Shown here in pieces: positions 1 through 10,242 of a stretch of DNA of 29,286 bases (position 1 is the first letter of the stretch; every line of letters starts with the position of its first letter). Below the pieces are notes generated by a model. It was given only the letters and a program-made list of their open reading frames with translations. It was not told the DNA's origin and searched no databases. The position numbers and the translations under genes are program-made. The DNA is from Gymnopilus junonius (Eukaryota; Basidiomycota; Agaricomycetes; Agaricales; Galerinaceae), in assembly GCA_015501075.1 (NCBI GenBank), contig JADNYJ010000405.1, forward strand, positions 1-29,286. The letters run 5' to 3'.

Positions 1-3000
1 TTCTATGACTTCCGTGAGTATTGATCTGTCAAAAACAATGCACATGCAACTAACTTTAGACTTGAAGTCGCAGCCGCCGAAGAAGAAGAGCAAGGGTTTA
101 TTTAAATTTCTGCCCAGGATGAAGAAGGTGTCTGGGTCAGCCTCGGAAAATGGAGACAGCGACAAGGAGTCTGTCAGTGAGGTCAGTTAACACAGCGTGA
201 AATAAGAAAATGTTTGACTTACCTTCTTTATGTGGACACTAGGCCTCTGTTAAATCAGCGACTGCCCCAACCCCAACGGAGAAGTCTTCTCGCCGTGACT
301 CTGCCCATCAGCCTTCCATCATTGAGGTTTCAGATGACGACGATGACGATGATGAACAGGATGATGAAACCCCGGAAGCCCAGCTCGGTAAGCTCAGCAA
401 CATTTGAGAAGAATCTGTAAACTAATCAGTCAATAGAATGTATGATGGAAAACTGGAACTCACCTATCTATGCTTTTTTCCACCCAGTCCCAACCATTGA
501 GAAGGATGACGAGGCCGCATTTATCACAAATTCCACTGTTTCATGAAGTCCTGCAAGGCATCCGTCAAGCGTTATCCCGACACCAAGGACAACGGGTCAA
601 CCAGTAACTTGCGCAAGCATGCGAAGGCCTGCTGGGGTGTCGAGACGATTCAGGCGGCAATGGATGCATGCAGCCTCGACGGCACACGCGAGGTTCTTTC
701 TAATCATAAAGATGGGTCAATAGCTGCGGCATTTCAAGTCAAAGGCAAAGGAAAGGTTACTTACTCACTACGGCAACATACTCGCGAACAAACACGGTAT
801 GTTGATCCCTCTATCATCTTTTCATGCTCGTCTAATAAATCTCCAAAGCGCCGAAATTGTTCGATGGGTGTCTGAAAGTGTCTGTCCCTTCAGCATCATG
901 AAGGATCGCAGCTTCAAGTCCTTGATGAAGACCGGCCGGCCTGAATATTATCTTCCGTCTCCGACGACCGTTGCTCGTGATGTGCGCCAAGTCTTTGCAT
1001 GGTTGCGGCAACGTATAGCATCTATCCTGAGAGTACGTTCATCAGTGTATGATAATCTAAAGTTATAAATTAAACAACATACCCAGAAATATGAAGGCAA
1101 AATCCATTTTGCCACCGACGCTTGGACTTCGCCTAACCACCGGGCATTCGTTTGCCTTATGGTACACCTGGAGCACAAGGGGGTGCCTATTTCGATGATC
1201 CTAGACCTCGTTGAAGTGCCAAAGGTGAGGGTGGTTATTGCAAATAAGTAAAATGATTAGCTCACCATTGGCCAGTCCCACACCGGCGTTAATCTGGCTA
1301 TCGCGTTTGCAAACATCTTGAAAGACTTTGGCCTGTCGGATAAGGTGAGTAATCAATGAGTGCCAAAAGAACTCGCACTGATAACTTACCTAGGTTCTGA
1401 GCATCACCTGTGATAATGCAACCAATAACGATGTAATGATTATGGAACTTGAAGACTTGCTGGCCGGATTTTCAAAATTAAACCATATGCGCTGTTTTCT
1501 GCATGTTAACAACCTTGTCGGGCAGACGTTCGTATGGCAATTCGACATACCAAAGGCACCCAAAACTTCCAGTAACCCCGACGATCCAGATAATGAGCTT
1601 TATCGACTTGCCGAGGAGATCGATCTTGAGGAAAGGGAGACACAGGAGCGCTGTTGAATGACCTCGCAGAAGGTGAGGCTCCTGAAAGTGATGACGATGA
1701 AGGGTGGTCGACGAAATGGCTGCGCTCAGCCAGGCAGAGCGCGAAGTCTTGCTGGAAAGTCTTCGTCCTGTCAAAGTTTTGCTAGCAAAGGTTAGTTTCT
1801 CAGTGTCAACAAATTTGACATTGTACTCACTCTGTATTCAGGTCCGAAAGCTTGCTTACAAGACCATTAACTCGATGATGCTTCTCCTGCCGGCGTGGCA
1901 TAACTGCCTCGAAGAACTGAAAATGACAATCAGAAATATTCCACGTGATGTCAGAACGAGGTGGAATTCGACTTACGACATGTTGTGCTTTGTCCTCGAG
2001 CACAAGAAGGCATACAAAAGGTTTACCACAGATGGCAGTAATGGGCTGCGAGAGTTCGAGATGGATGAGGAGGAGTGGAAGGTCGTTGAGCAGTTGTGTG
2101 AGATTCTCGAGGTGCGTGTCAATCCGCGGATCGATTATGTAATCATTTCTTATGTCGGACTTCAGGTTCTCAAGGATGCAACTCTCTTCTTTTCCTGCTC
2201 AACGCCCAGCCTCGCCAATGTCATTCCCGTCATGGATATTATCAACGACCGCCTGACGACCGCCGCGAACGACTTCTCCCTCTCTCCCGCGATTCGTACT
2301 GCCGCTGGACTCGCGAAAAAGATGCTCAACCGCTACTACTCTCGAACGGACGAGGTGGAAACTTACCGTATTGCTATGAGTATGTTTTGTATATTCTCTG
2401 AAATTCTAATGACTTACCTCTATGTAGTTCTTCACCCTCGGTATAAACTCCAGTATTTCAAGGATGCAAAGTGGGAGTCTTCGTGGATCAGCACTGCCGA
2501 AGACATTTTCCGGGCAGAATATGAAGCAAATTACCACAAGTTCGCTTCGAGTGGTGAGAAGGATACCCCAATGCAGTCTCAGACGGACTCGACGGTGAGT
2601 GCCCTTATTAAATTATGAGTTATTACTAACGTTCTCTTTTCTTTTCTTTAGCCCTCGACCTCTTCGTGAAAGGAGGCTTCATCCAAGAAGAAGCAGAACA
2701 TGTTCGACAATCTCCTCAAGCCCACTAAGCCCTCAGCAGATCCACGCGGCGAGGTCGAACGCTACCTTTCCGCGGACACTGAGACCATTGACGACCCTAT
2801 CGCCTGGTGGTCTGAGCGCCGAACAACATATCCTTCTTTATCGCATATGGCTTTGGACTACCTTACAATTCCTGGTGAGTTGCCTCCGTCTTTTTTATAC
2901 AACACTGACTACTATTTCATTGGTTTCAAGCAACGTCTGTTGACATTGAACGTGCTTTTAGTCGTGGACGCCTCATTCTCTCCCACATCCGTAATCGCCT

Positions 3001-3163
3001 TTCGGCTCAGTCTACTCACGCTCTCCTATGCCTTGGCAACTGGTCTCTGCTTGGTGAATTCATTGTCAAGGACTTGGATGTCCTTGTTGCCACCAAGCTT
3101 CCAGATATTGATGAGGAAGAGGAGGAGGAGCTCGAGGATGGGTGGGATAGCATCATCTTGTAA
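1..3163 (+). pseudogene. hAT transposase with BED zinc finger, 12 short introns, frameshifted (5' end off window)
   Basis: Transposase that would bind the hAT ends and cut and rejoin the element in the nucleus. I place introns at 14-59, 182-242, 388-436, 797-848, 1033-1086, 1225-1275, 1345-1393, 1791-1841, 2112-2165, 2380-2427, 2595-2651 and 2875-2930, all GT-AG and 48-61 bp. In order the exons encode a Lys/Ser- and acid-rich leader, a BED-like finger (C-x4-C then NLRKHAKAC, about 525-630), the block AEIVRW...LMKTGRPEYY (849-960), FATDAWTSPNH with a catalytic Asp at 1117, ITCDNATNND with the second Asp near 1412, RDVRTRWNST (about 1945-1980), and the C-terminal dimerisation block SVDIERAFSRGR (about 2934-2970). 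The gene ends at TAA 3161-3163. As written it is broken: apparent one-base losses near 511, 1655 and 1703, and an in-frame TGA at 2667-2669. The frame losses could be real or consensus errors. Confidence 0.85.
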
Positions 3164-3224
3164 CGTATTCTCAAATATATGCTTACAATTGACATCTGTG
3201 TGTATCCTATGTGTGACTGAGGAG

Positions 3225-3342
3225 ATACCCGTGACCCATATACCCGTGGCGTGGTGACCCGCGGGTGAATGGGTATGGGTTTTGATGGGTACGGGTACGG
3301 GTAGGCCTCGGAATACCCGCGGGTGACCCATGCTCTTCCCTA
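3225..3342 (+). repeat. hAT right subterminal repeats and terminal inverted repeat
   Basis: A dense cluster of ACCCGT/ACGGGT motifs in both orientations, including two copies of the palindrome ACCCGCGGGT at 3257-3266 and 3315-3324 and the tandem GGGTACGGGTACGGGTAGG. It lies directly behind the transposase stop and ends at the TIR (…CTCTTCCCTA). Repeated subterminal motifs are where hAT transposases bind. That this cluster does so here is inference from position. Confidence 0.75.
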
Positions 3343-3845
3343 ATCTTTGGACACTAGAGTAATATCAAAGTGAATTCCATGATGTAGTTTAAGGAATCAC
3401 AATCCAGGGTGGGCCTCAGGAGCAAAGGGCTCAAGAGGCTCACTGACAATATGGAGTATAGAATCCACATCCATAACAGTGCCCTGAACTTTGGATCATT
3501 GAGAGGCAGTCATATTAGCAGCAGAGTGAGGGTGAGGTATTGCTCCTTTGGAATGAGGAGCACTCAATACAGAGCACACTAGATGTGTGTCTGAGAGGGC
3601 CGCCATATACAGTACACCCACTGCAGTGGCACCTCTCAGCACTAAGTGAATGGGAATGAGGCCAGCAAGGGCCTCAATCCCACCTGTAGGTGAGGTGTGG
3701 AAAGCACCTGTAATCCACAGAGCAGCATGCCATTGCATACTGGTCAAGAGCTTAATGGTCCCTTGGCAGCACACGCCTTGGAAATACCATAATCATAGAC
3801 CATATGTTGCAATAGGCAGCACACAAGACCTGTAAAGCAGTTGCT
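3343..3845 (-). mobile_element. LINE-A: ORF2 fragment between RT and RNase H (lineage I)
   Basis: The reverse complement encodes part of LINE ORF2 downstream of the RT core: a block like LLYRSC, then SMQWHAALWITGAFHTSP, GGIEALAGLIPIHLVL, and DTHLVCSVLSAP with MTASQ. It matches LINE-H at about 14252-14745 almost base for base, so it belongs to the same lineage as C, G and H. It is cut on the left by the hAT end and on the right by Copia sequence, where a shared TGCTTTTaC blurs the joint. Two nonsense codons are seen: TGA at 3793-3795, and TGA just after MTASQ near 3497. Both recur in C and H. No catalytic residues lie in this piece. Confidence 0.85.
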
Positions 3846-4107
3846 TTTACCCAATAATGATAGCCTTCATGAGAGATAACACCAAGATCATGCACATCAG
3901 AGTGAATCAATTCCAGGAGTTCTGTAGCTTGATACTGTGAAGGGAGGAAAGGATTTTTCCTGACAAACAGGGTTCACAGATTGGATTAGGCTTTGCCTTG
4001 GAATCCAGTACTAAACCATCAACCATATCCTTAGATATTATAAGCCTGATATCATCATAGTTGTGGTGTTCAAGCCATTTATGCCATAAAGACAAGTCAA
4101 GGGGTCA
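3846..4107 (-). pseudogene. Ty1/Copia integrase N-terminal fragment
   Basis: The reverse complement reads LSLWHKWLEHHNYDDIRL, then a lysine-rich stretch and PICEPCLSGK. This is the His-His-Cys-Cys zinc-binding head of a Copia-type integrase (the GAG-pre-integrase region). After a frame change near 3945 it continues ELLELIHSDVHDLGVISHEG and YHYWVK. The Asp of HSD corresponds to the first catalytic Asp of the D,D,E core. Only about 85 codons remain, with no LTRs next to them. It is the only other retroelement class with coding sequence here, and LINE-C begins directly at its right edge, so it was probably the target of C. The left joint with LINE-A lies somewhere in 3841-3850. Confidence 0.8.
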
Positions 4108-4244
4108 TCCTTCTTTCCCACAGACCACCACCATTGCCAACTGTCAATACTCTCGCCATTGCAACTCTCCTCAACAACCCGCGATCTGGTTTTCATACAG
4201 TGTTTGACATTATATGAGTGTGTATGCACCCTTAGTGCTTGATG
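4108..4244 (+). promoter_or_regulatory. LINE-C 5' UTR (likely internal promoter region)
   Basis: 137 bp alignable with the 5' UTR of LINE-D (24196-24331, reverse). Both contain CCACAGACCACCACC, a CCTGCGATCTGG-like block and a TGAGTGTGTATGCACC-like block just before the ORF1 start. Full-length LINEs of this type normally carry their promoter here. No promoter motif is directly recognisable. Confidence 0.55.
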
Positions 4245-4472
4245 ATGTCTGAGTGATCTTCATCATCTGCACCTAGGTGCAATACCCCTACTGCAGCCAG
4301 TGGGCACTTGGTGCCTACTGAGTCTTCGAGTCACCCTTCTCCTGCTCAGGAGAGCTCCTCAGCCTCTCAAACTCCTTGAGAGTGCTATGCTTCTGCCACC
4401 CCTGCCCCTAGTAGGTGGGAGAAGGCCAACTCTCAGTCAGCAATACACTCATGGGCCACTACTCCAATCCCT

Positions 4473-4487
4473 TCAAGGACTCAGTCT
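4473..4487 (+). repeat. Left target-site duplication of LINE-B
   Basis: TCAAGGACTCAGTCT lies directly before the oligo-T start of LINE-B and recurs at 7622-7636. Removing B plus one copy restores the ORF1 reading through …PSRTQSPDV…, which matches LINE-D ORF1 (ASRASSPDV). Confidence 0.9.
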
Positions 4488-7400
4488 TTTTAATCAAGGA
4501 TTTATATACCGGTGCGCAAAAGCAGTCCGGTTGCAGATATACATACACCCAAAGTAACCTACCATTAAACTATGCCTAGTGTGAGACTAGCTCCCACGGG
4601 CCAACTTGGAACCACAAAACAGTGGCCCCATACTCTCATTGATGCCCCGACTGAGGGAGGGGTCCAACAAAATAATAGAAGGGCAACAGAAGGGGGCCCA
4701 CCAGCCAAACCCGACAGCCCAGGATGCACGTGTACTGTGTTAGCCACTGAAGGCAGACCATTTTGGGTCACCGAAGCAGGGGCCACAGTTGTCTGTTGAT
4801 AATGCCAAAGCTCCAGAGCAAAGACCCCCACCCTCAACCCAGCAAAGCCAAGGCCTGCCAAGTATTAGGACTCTGTTCTGAGCACATCCCAAACTGCCAA
4901 TCCAGCCAGCAGGGACAACACCTACCTTGCCCGACCAAGTTATCCGACACCTCGAGGAGGGCGGTTGAAGGTGAATGCTGTCGGGTTAGCCTTCAAGAAG
5001 GATACGAGCTGATCCAGACAAACTGGATAGTCATGAGATTGTGTTGGGGACACAATGGAAAAGGTGCTCATGAGTTTGGAGGATGTCCACACTCACAGCT
5101 GGTAGCTTCATCAATGTTGAAATGAGAGTATTACTCCCCAATGGGAGCATGGTTGGTAATGGCATGGGAGACCCTGGTAAAGAAAGTCAAGTCACGCCAG
5201 CATACTGAAGCCAAGGGCCACCTCATTTGGCCCATGGTTCAAGTGAGCCCCATCAAGGTTGGTGAGTGACAAGAATTGTCTCCCAGAGTATGAAGGCTGC
5301 TGGAACAACTCCTTCCAGCCTCCCCAGATTATTGTCAGCTGCCTTGGCAGCGCCACAAGTGAATGAGGTGTGTTAGGCCCCACCATACTAAAGCTCAGTG
5401 GCCATAAGGTGAGCTTGGTAATGTATGCCCCATTTCAGCGAAGATGGGACATGATGCAGGGAGATGTGGTGACCTGGACCTCTGGCCCACCACTCTGTAA
5501 GGGCATGAATAACAGCCAAGGAATGGCCCTGGCTGGAATGCATGGATACATCAAGCAGGCTCCCAAGGCTTTGGTGGAGTCTGACATGACAACAATGTAG
5601 TCACAATTGTCCATGGCACAAGCCCGGACAATTGCAGTATGCAAGAGTAGAGCTCTGCATCCTCTGCAAGAGCACTCCCAGCTGCATAGCAAGATGCATG
5701 CACCTCAACTCCTTGGTGAAATACAAGTGAAGCTACCATAGCCTGCTTGCTCTGGTCAGTGGGGCAACTGCCATCACCAACACAAACCAGAGTGGACAGT
5801 TCCTGCTCCGAGGCCTCCCAGAAGTGGTCTAATCATTCGCGCCGGAGCCCAACCTTATCCTTGGGTGCTGGAGTGATATCAAAGCATATTCCATGATGCA
5901 ACTCAAGGAATCGCCCACCAGGATGAGCTTCAGGAGCGAATGGCTCCAAAGGCTCGCTAACAACATGGAGCATGTTGTTGACATCCATAACAGTACCCCT
6001 CACTTTAGTGCATTGAGGAGCAGTCATAAAGGCAGCAGAGCGAGGGTGAGGACTCACTCCTTTGGAAAAGGTGCACTCAGCAAAGAGCACACAGGATGAG
6101 TATCTGAGAGGGCCACCATGCACAGTACACCTACTGCAGCAGCACGTTTCAGAACTAAGTGAATGGGGACAAGGCCAGCAAGGGCCTCAATCCCACCCGT
6201 AGGGGAGGTGTGAAACACACCAGTAATCCAGAGTGCAGCATGCTGCTGCATGCTGGTCAGTAAACTTAATGGTCCCCTGGCACTTAGTGCCCTGGAAGAA
6301 CCACAGATGGAGGCCATATGTTGTGATTGGCAGCACACAAGACCTGTAAAGCAGATGCTTTTGCAAGGGTGTAAGCCCCTGGATGAGTTACCAAGCATCC
6401 TCATCACCTTAACAGTGGTGAAGGACTTGGTAGAGTAGTACCAGACATGCTCATGAAAAGTCAATTTCTGGTCGAAAAAGAAACCCAAGTACACCAAAAT
6501 GGCTTGGGAGTCAGACGCCTGTCCAGGGTGTAGGGAGCATACCCTAGAATCCATGGATGGATTGAACTCAGAATGAGACAGTCAAAATGGAATAACTCCA
6601 TTTTGTTGTGCTCAAGAGCGAGAGCGAACTTCATGAAGAGTTCGAAGATCACCGCATAGGACCTTTTCAGGTGCTATGCAGTTGTTGTCAAGTGTCTTGG
6701 ACTGCACAATAAGTGTGCCGTCATCAACATAAGAGAGCAGAGTGGTGTCAGAGACTGACTCATTCTGCATGAAAAGCTTCAGCACTGGTGCAAGGAACAG
6801 TGCCGAGAGGACTGGGGACAAGGCAGAGCCCTGCCCCACCCTGACATCAGCCTACCGGGGGTCCGATTGAAAACCATTCCAAGCATAAGATGTGGAGTGG
6901 CCAACAAGGTATGATGAAAAGAATTCCACCATGTTAGGAGGGAAGCCTTGCTTCTTGAGAATTGCAATCAGGACTTCATGATTGAGGGATGGGAAGAACT
7001 GTGCTACATCAAAAGCGATGACACTGGTCTTCAAACCATGAGCCCAACCCGCATGCACCAGGTGTATGAGGAGCAAGCCTGCATCCACTGAGTTGGTTAG
7101 GATAAAAGATGTCATGCTTAACAGCATTGAACTGAATACAGTTGGAAAGCATCTTTTCAACCAGTTTACCAAGGGTGTTCAGGAGCACAATGGGCCTGAA
7201 TGCCTTAGGCATGGAATACGAGGGTTTGTTGGGTTTAGGAATAATCACTGACAAGGACTCCTTAAAGTGAGTTGGCCAATACCCCACCCAAAGGCAGGCA
7301 TTGGCTAACTGCATGAACACCTGGAGACAGTGTTCATCATGTATAATAGCCTTAAGGTGCGACCACTTGATATGATCAGGACCTGGTGTGGAGTTGTTGG

Positions 7401-7621
7401 AGCAGGATGCCAAGGCCTCCCTCAAGTCCAACAGAGAGAAGGTGGTCCACTCCTGCACTTCCATATCAGGAAGGGAGGTAAGACCACTAATGTCATACAG
7501 TCAGTCAGAGGCCGAGTTGTACGTGCCATGAAGGGCATCCCAAAGGGAGGGCATGTCATGGCAGAGCTGTCCATTAAATTGGATAGCCTCAGAAGGTGGT
7601 AACTTGCACTGCTAGATCCAA
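4488..7621 (-). mobile_element. LINE-B: 5'-truncated copy inserted in LINE-C ORF1
   Basis: A 3.1-kb antisense copy. Its short oligo-A end (TTTTAA at 4488) is followed by the family 3' terminus (reverse of TATATAAATCCTTGATT) and a 3' UTR of the B/D type. Its 5' end stops inside ORF2, just upstream of the RT (around the WIQQCKLPP block). It is flanked by a 15-bp target duplication. 5' truncation with an A tail and a target duplication is the hallmark of target-primed reverse transcription. Confidence 0.9.
4865..7618 (-). pseudogene. LINE-B ORF2 fragment: RT, RNase H, C-terminal region
   Basis: Read on the minus strand from 7618. The RT N-terminal region includes EALASCSNNSTPGPDHIKW (about 7400) and LSVIIPKPNKPSYSMPK (about 7230). 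The RT core includes SVIAFDVAQFFPSLNHEV (about 7010), VGQGSALSPVLSALFL (about 6835) and the catalytic YVDDG at 6717-6731. The connection domain includes SMQQHAALWITGVFHTSP, and the RNase H relics include LVCVGDGS and the AEDAEL region (about 5660-5790). The C-terminal finger near 5085 is damaged. Several frameshifts and stops split it. The endonuclease is absent. The boundary with the 3' UTR near 4865 is approximate. Confidence 0.8.
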
Positions 7622-7636
7622 TCAAGGACTCAGTCT
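7622..7636 (+). repeat. Right target-site duplication of LINE-B
   Basis: Second copy of TCAAGGACTCAGTCT. LINE-C ORF1 resumes here in register. Confidence 0.9.
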
Positions 7637-9664
7637 CCAGATGTCTTAATGGGAGAGGAGGATGACAACACCATTCGTTGGCCCCTCCCAGAAGCTTTAC
7701 CTGAAGAACTGCTGAGTGCCATCTCCCTGATGGGATTGGATGGGGACTGGTTGGCAGTCGAGGACTCTCTGAAGACCATTGGCCCATTCTTGGTGCACAA
7801 TGGCCCTTCTAATTTACAGGGTGCAGACTGCCCTGAATTCACTGGGCTTGTTTCTAGAATTTTGACCAAGCTCAACACTACTGAGTGGGCCAATCAGGCC
7901 ATCAGCATCAGTGCTTGTGATCCTTCCCTTAGATGGGCAATCACCAGTGACTTTATTGATTCAGACCTGAAGCTACAAGACATAGTCTATTGAAACCTTG
8001 CGAAGAAGTGGGGGGGTACTGCTCCCCCCTGACTTCTTCATCTTCCCAGTCTGCCCCTCCTAAGTGGACTGGTCCTCTGCCAGCTCCTGTAGAGCCTCCG
8101 GCTCCACCCAAGGCCCCTACAACTACTGGTCCCTCTTATCCCAAGCTTCAGCCACATAAGCAGGCCTTGAAGCTGGTTCCTTATCAAAGGCCACCCCCTC
8201 CAGGGCGCCTCCAATTCCTCATGCATCGCACCCTATGCGCTCCTATGCGTCAAAACTCCAGACACCAGTTCCAGGGTCCTCGACCCACGGATCGCTTATT
8301 AATCACTATTTTGAGTGTGCAGTCGCTCAAGCAGCCCAGACCTTCACTCGAACCATCATGGGTTTGGGCACAGACCCTCCTGGTTCTGGACCCTCTCAGG
8401 GCCCTTCCAGACCTCAGACCCTATCTAAACCAAAGGGGCCTACCTATGTGTTGGCTGGTCCTAACTGCCACCAAGTTCTCATTGTGTTCAATGGCCTTGC
8501 ACCAACAAATATTACACTTGCTAAACTGGTTGACGAGGTCAACCAGTTGATGGCCCAAGACCGATTCGATATTCAGATCAATTCTGCAGAGCCCACCTAC
8601 TGAGGGTGGGGGCTCTTCACTAACCATGTCCCTATGGAGGATGAGCTCAAGCTACTCCATGGGGCCATCTACAATTACGTCCAAGGTGCTTCTGAGTCCA
8701 ACAAAGACCTTAAGCCCTGGGTAGGCCTGCCAATGTCCAAGTCCTTCTTGAAGGTCTTGGATGTCCCTTATTATTTGGATATCTTTAAGAAAATGATCAC
8801 TTCAGTTGCTGACATTGAGAAAGCCTTGGAAAAGGCTCCTCTCTTTGCTGGCATCTCTTTTGCAGGGTGCACATGCCTTATCTGCTAATCCACAGTGAGC
8901 ACTAAGTTCGACTGCTATTTCGAGATCTGGGATACCCAGACTGGCTGCACAGCTAAGATGCTTTTTTGCAAAGCATTCAACTACAAATCCGAGCTGCTTT
9001 ATGTTAAGCCAGCTCATGCTAGACTAGGCATTCCCATGTGCCAGCATTGCCAGTGCTGGTGACACCTTACTAAGGATTGTTGGGCCCACCAACCCTGTTG
9101 TGTGCAGTGTGGGGGGCCCCATTCCACTGACAAGCATTGTGCCCTTGCGACATGCTGCAACCGGCCTGCGCCGGACTCCGATGGCATGTGCTACCCCACT
9201 GTGAGTGATGAGCCATGCCCTCACAAGCCACATTGCCCCAATTGTCAGGGTGACCATCAATCCACAGACTGCAAGTGTGTCTTTTGGAAGAACTGCTTTG
9301 ATTGTGATTGGATCATAGCCAAATACCACCAGGTACATGAATATCATGCTTTGCGGACCTTGACATCTAACGTCCCCCTTGTAGCTCGATGATGAGAGAT
9401 GCAGCAGAAGTTAGAATTTTTTTCATACAACTGCAACCAGAATTATGTGCATATAGATGTACTTTTAGATGTATTGAAAGATTCTTTTGATATACTTTTC
9501 TTGCAAGAGCCTCCTTGGTGAGAGATAAGACAAGCCCCATCCTTGAGAGATTGAGAAGGTGAGGCTGTTATTGGTGCTCTGAACCACCCTGATTGGAAAG
9601 TGATGGTTTGACCTGACCCAACTAGGCTTCAGCCATGAGTTCTTACCTATGTTTTGACTAGGTT

Positions 9665-9678
9665 GAACCCCTGGTGCC
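9665..9678 (+). repeat. Left target-site duplication of LINE-G
   Basis: GAACCCCTGGTGCC, repeated exactly at 10229-10242 after the poly-A of G. Removing one copy plus G restores the endonuclease sequence (compare LINE-E at about 25583: TGAACCCCTGGCACCCTGCC). Confidence 0.9.
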
Positions 9679-10228
9679 TGACCGACATGACTATCCAGTT
9701 CATCTGGATCAGCTCATATCTTTTCTGAAGGCAAATCCTGTGGATTTGCCTTCAACCACCCCCCTCAGGGTGTCGGATGATGTGGTCAGGCAAGGTGAGT
9801 GTTTAATCCTGCTGAATGGGTTTGTCAGCCTGGGATGTGCCCAGAACAGAGACCTAATGCCTGGCGGGCTTCGGCTTTGCTGGGATGAGGGTGGGATGCG
9901 GGGTTCTGGAGCTTCAGCTTTATTGACAGACCCCTTTAATCCCTCGTCCTGAAATGGTCTCCCTTCAGTGGCTTACCTAGTATGCATGTGTCCTGGGCTG
10001 ACGGGTCGCTTACCAGCATCCCTCCATCACTTTGTTGGGCCTCCCCTTCTGGGATAGGCCATCAATGAGAATACGGGCCCACTGTCTTGTGGTCCCAAGA
10101 TGGCCCATGGGAGCCAGTCTCACACCTGACATAGTTAAATGGTAGTTTACCATTGGGATATATGTACTCTATGACCAGACTGCTATTGTGCACCAGTATA
10201 TAAATCTTTGATTCAAAAAAAAAAAAGA
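9679..10228 (+). mobile_element. LINE-G: 550-bp 3'-end copy inserted in the LINE-C endonuclease
   Basis: It begins inside the last part of ORF2 (DRHDYPVHLDQLISFLKANP, where E has DRHDYPVHLDQLVSF), then carries the complete 3' UTR, the TATATAAATCTTTGATTC terminus and 12 A (10215-10226). Its 3' UTR is nearly identical to that of LINE-H (blocks such as GCCTATCCCAGAAGGGG). It is therefore a severely 5'-truncated lineage I insertion with a 14-bp target duplication. Confidence 0.9.
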
Positions 10229-10242
10229 GAACCCCTGGTGCC
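10229..10242 (+). repeat. Right target-site duplication of LINE-G
   Basis: Second copy of GAACCCCTGGTGCC, after which the LINE-C endonuclease continues. Confidence 0.9.

Larger units (their letters stand above)
1..3342 (+). mobile_element. hAT DNA transposon, 3' part (left end outside window)
   Basis: This is the right-hand part of a cut-and-paste hAT element. It holds a multi-intron transposase gene, then about 180 bp of GC-rich subterminal sequence, and ends at TGCTCTTCCCTA. Read from the outside, that end starts TAGGG, the usual hAT terminal form. Recognisable LINE sequence resumes at the next base (3343, ATCTTTGG), which places the edge to the base. The first 8 bases of the LINE flank would be the hAT target duplication, but its partner lies left of the window. 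The left terminal repeat is not visible. Confidence 0.85.
4245..9392 (+). pseudogene. LINE-C ORF1: Gag-like zinc-knuckle protein, split by LINE-B
   Basis: RNA-binding ORF1 of LINE-C, with B sitting in it (coding parts 4245-4487 and 7637-9392). The start is chosen by alignment with D (ATGGCTGACCGATCG there, ATGTCTGAGTGATCT here); the fourth codon CGA has become TGA. A Ser/Pro-rich leader is followed by an open stretch 7649-7993 (GEEDDNTIRWPLP … LQDIVY) ended by another CGA-to-TGA change. Next comes a Pro-rich linker, then a conserved block (VDEVNQLMAQDRFDIQ, then SKSFLKVLDVPYYLDIF), then zinc knuckles: CQHCQCW-stop-HLTKDC near 9040, CVQCGGPH near 9095, and CPNCQGDHQSTDC near 9235. Frameshifts and stops make it nonfunctional. 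The order (conserved block, short linker, knuckles) resembles jockey/I-type ORF1. Confidence 0.8.

Noticed and set aside
3225..3330. GGGTA-rich repeats that look telomere-like
   Set aside because: They are irregular, occur in both orientations, and sit between a hAT stop codon and a hAT-type TIR, so they are subterminal transposase sites, not telomere repeats.
4572..5125. ORFs on the + strand across LINE-B
   Set aside because: They run antisense to the B 3' UTR and ORF2 C-terminus and have no conserved counterpart beyond the nucleotide repeat itself.
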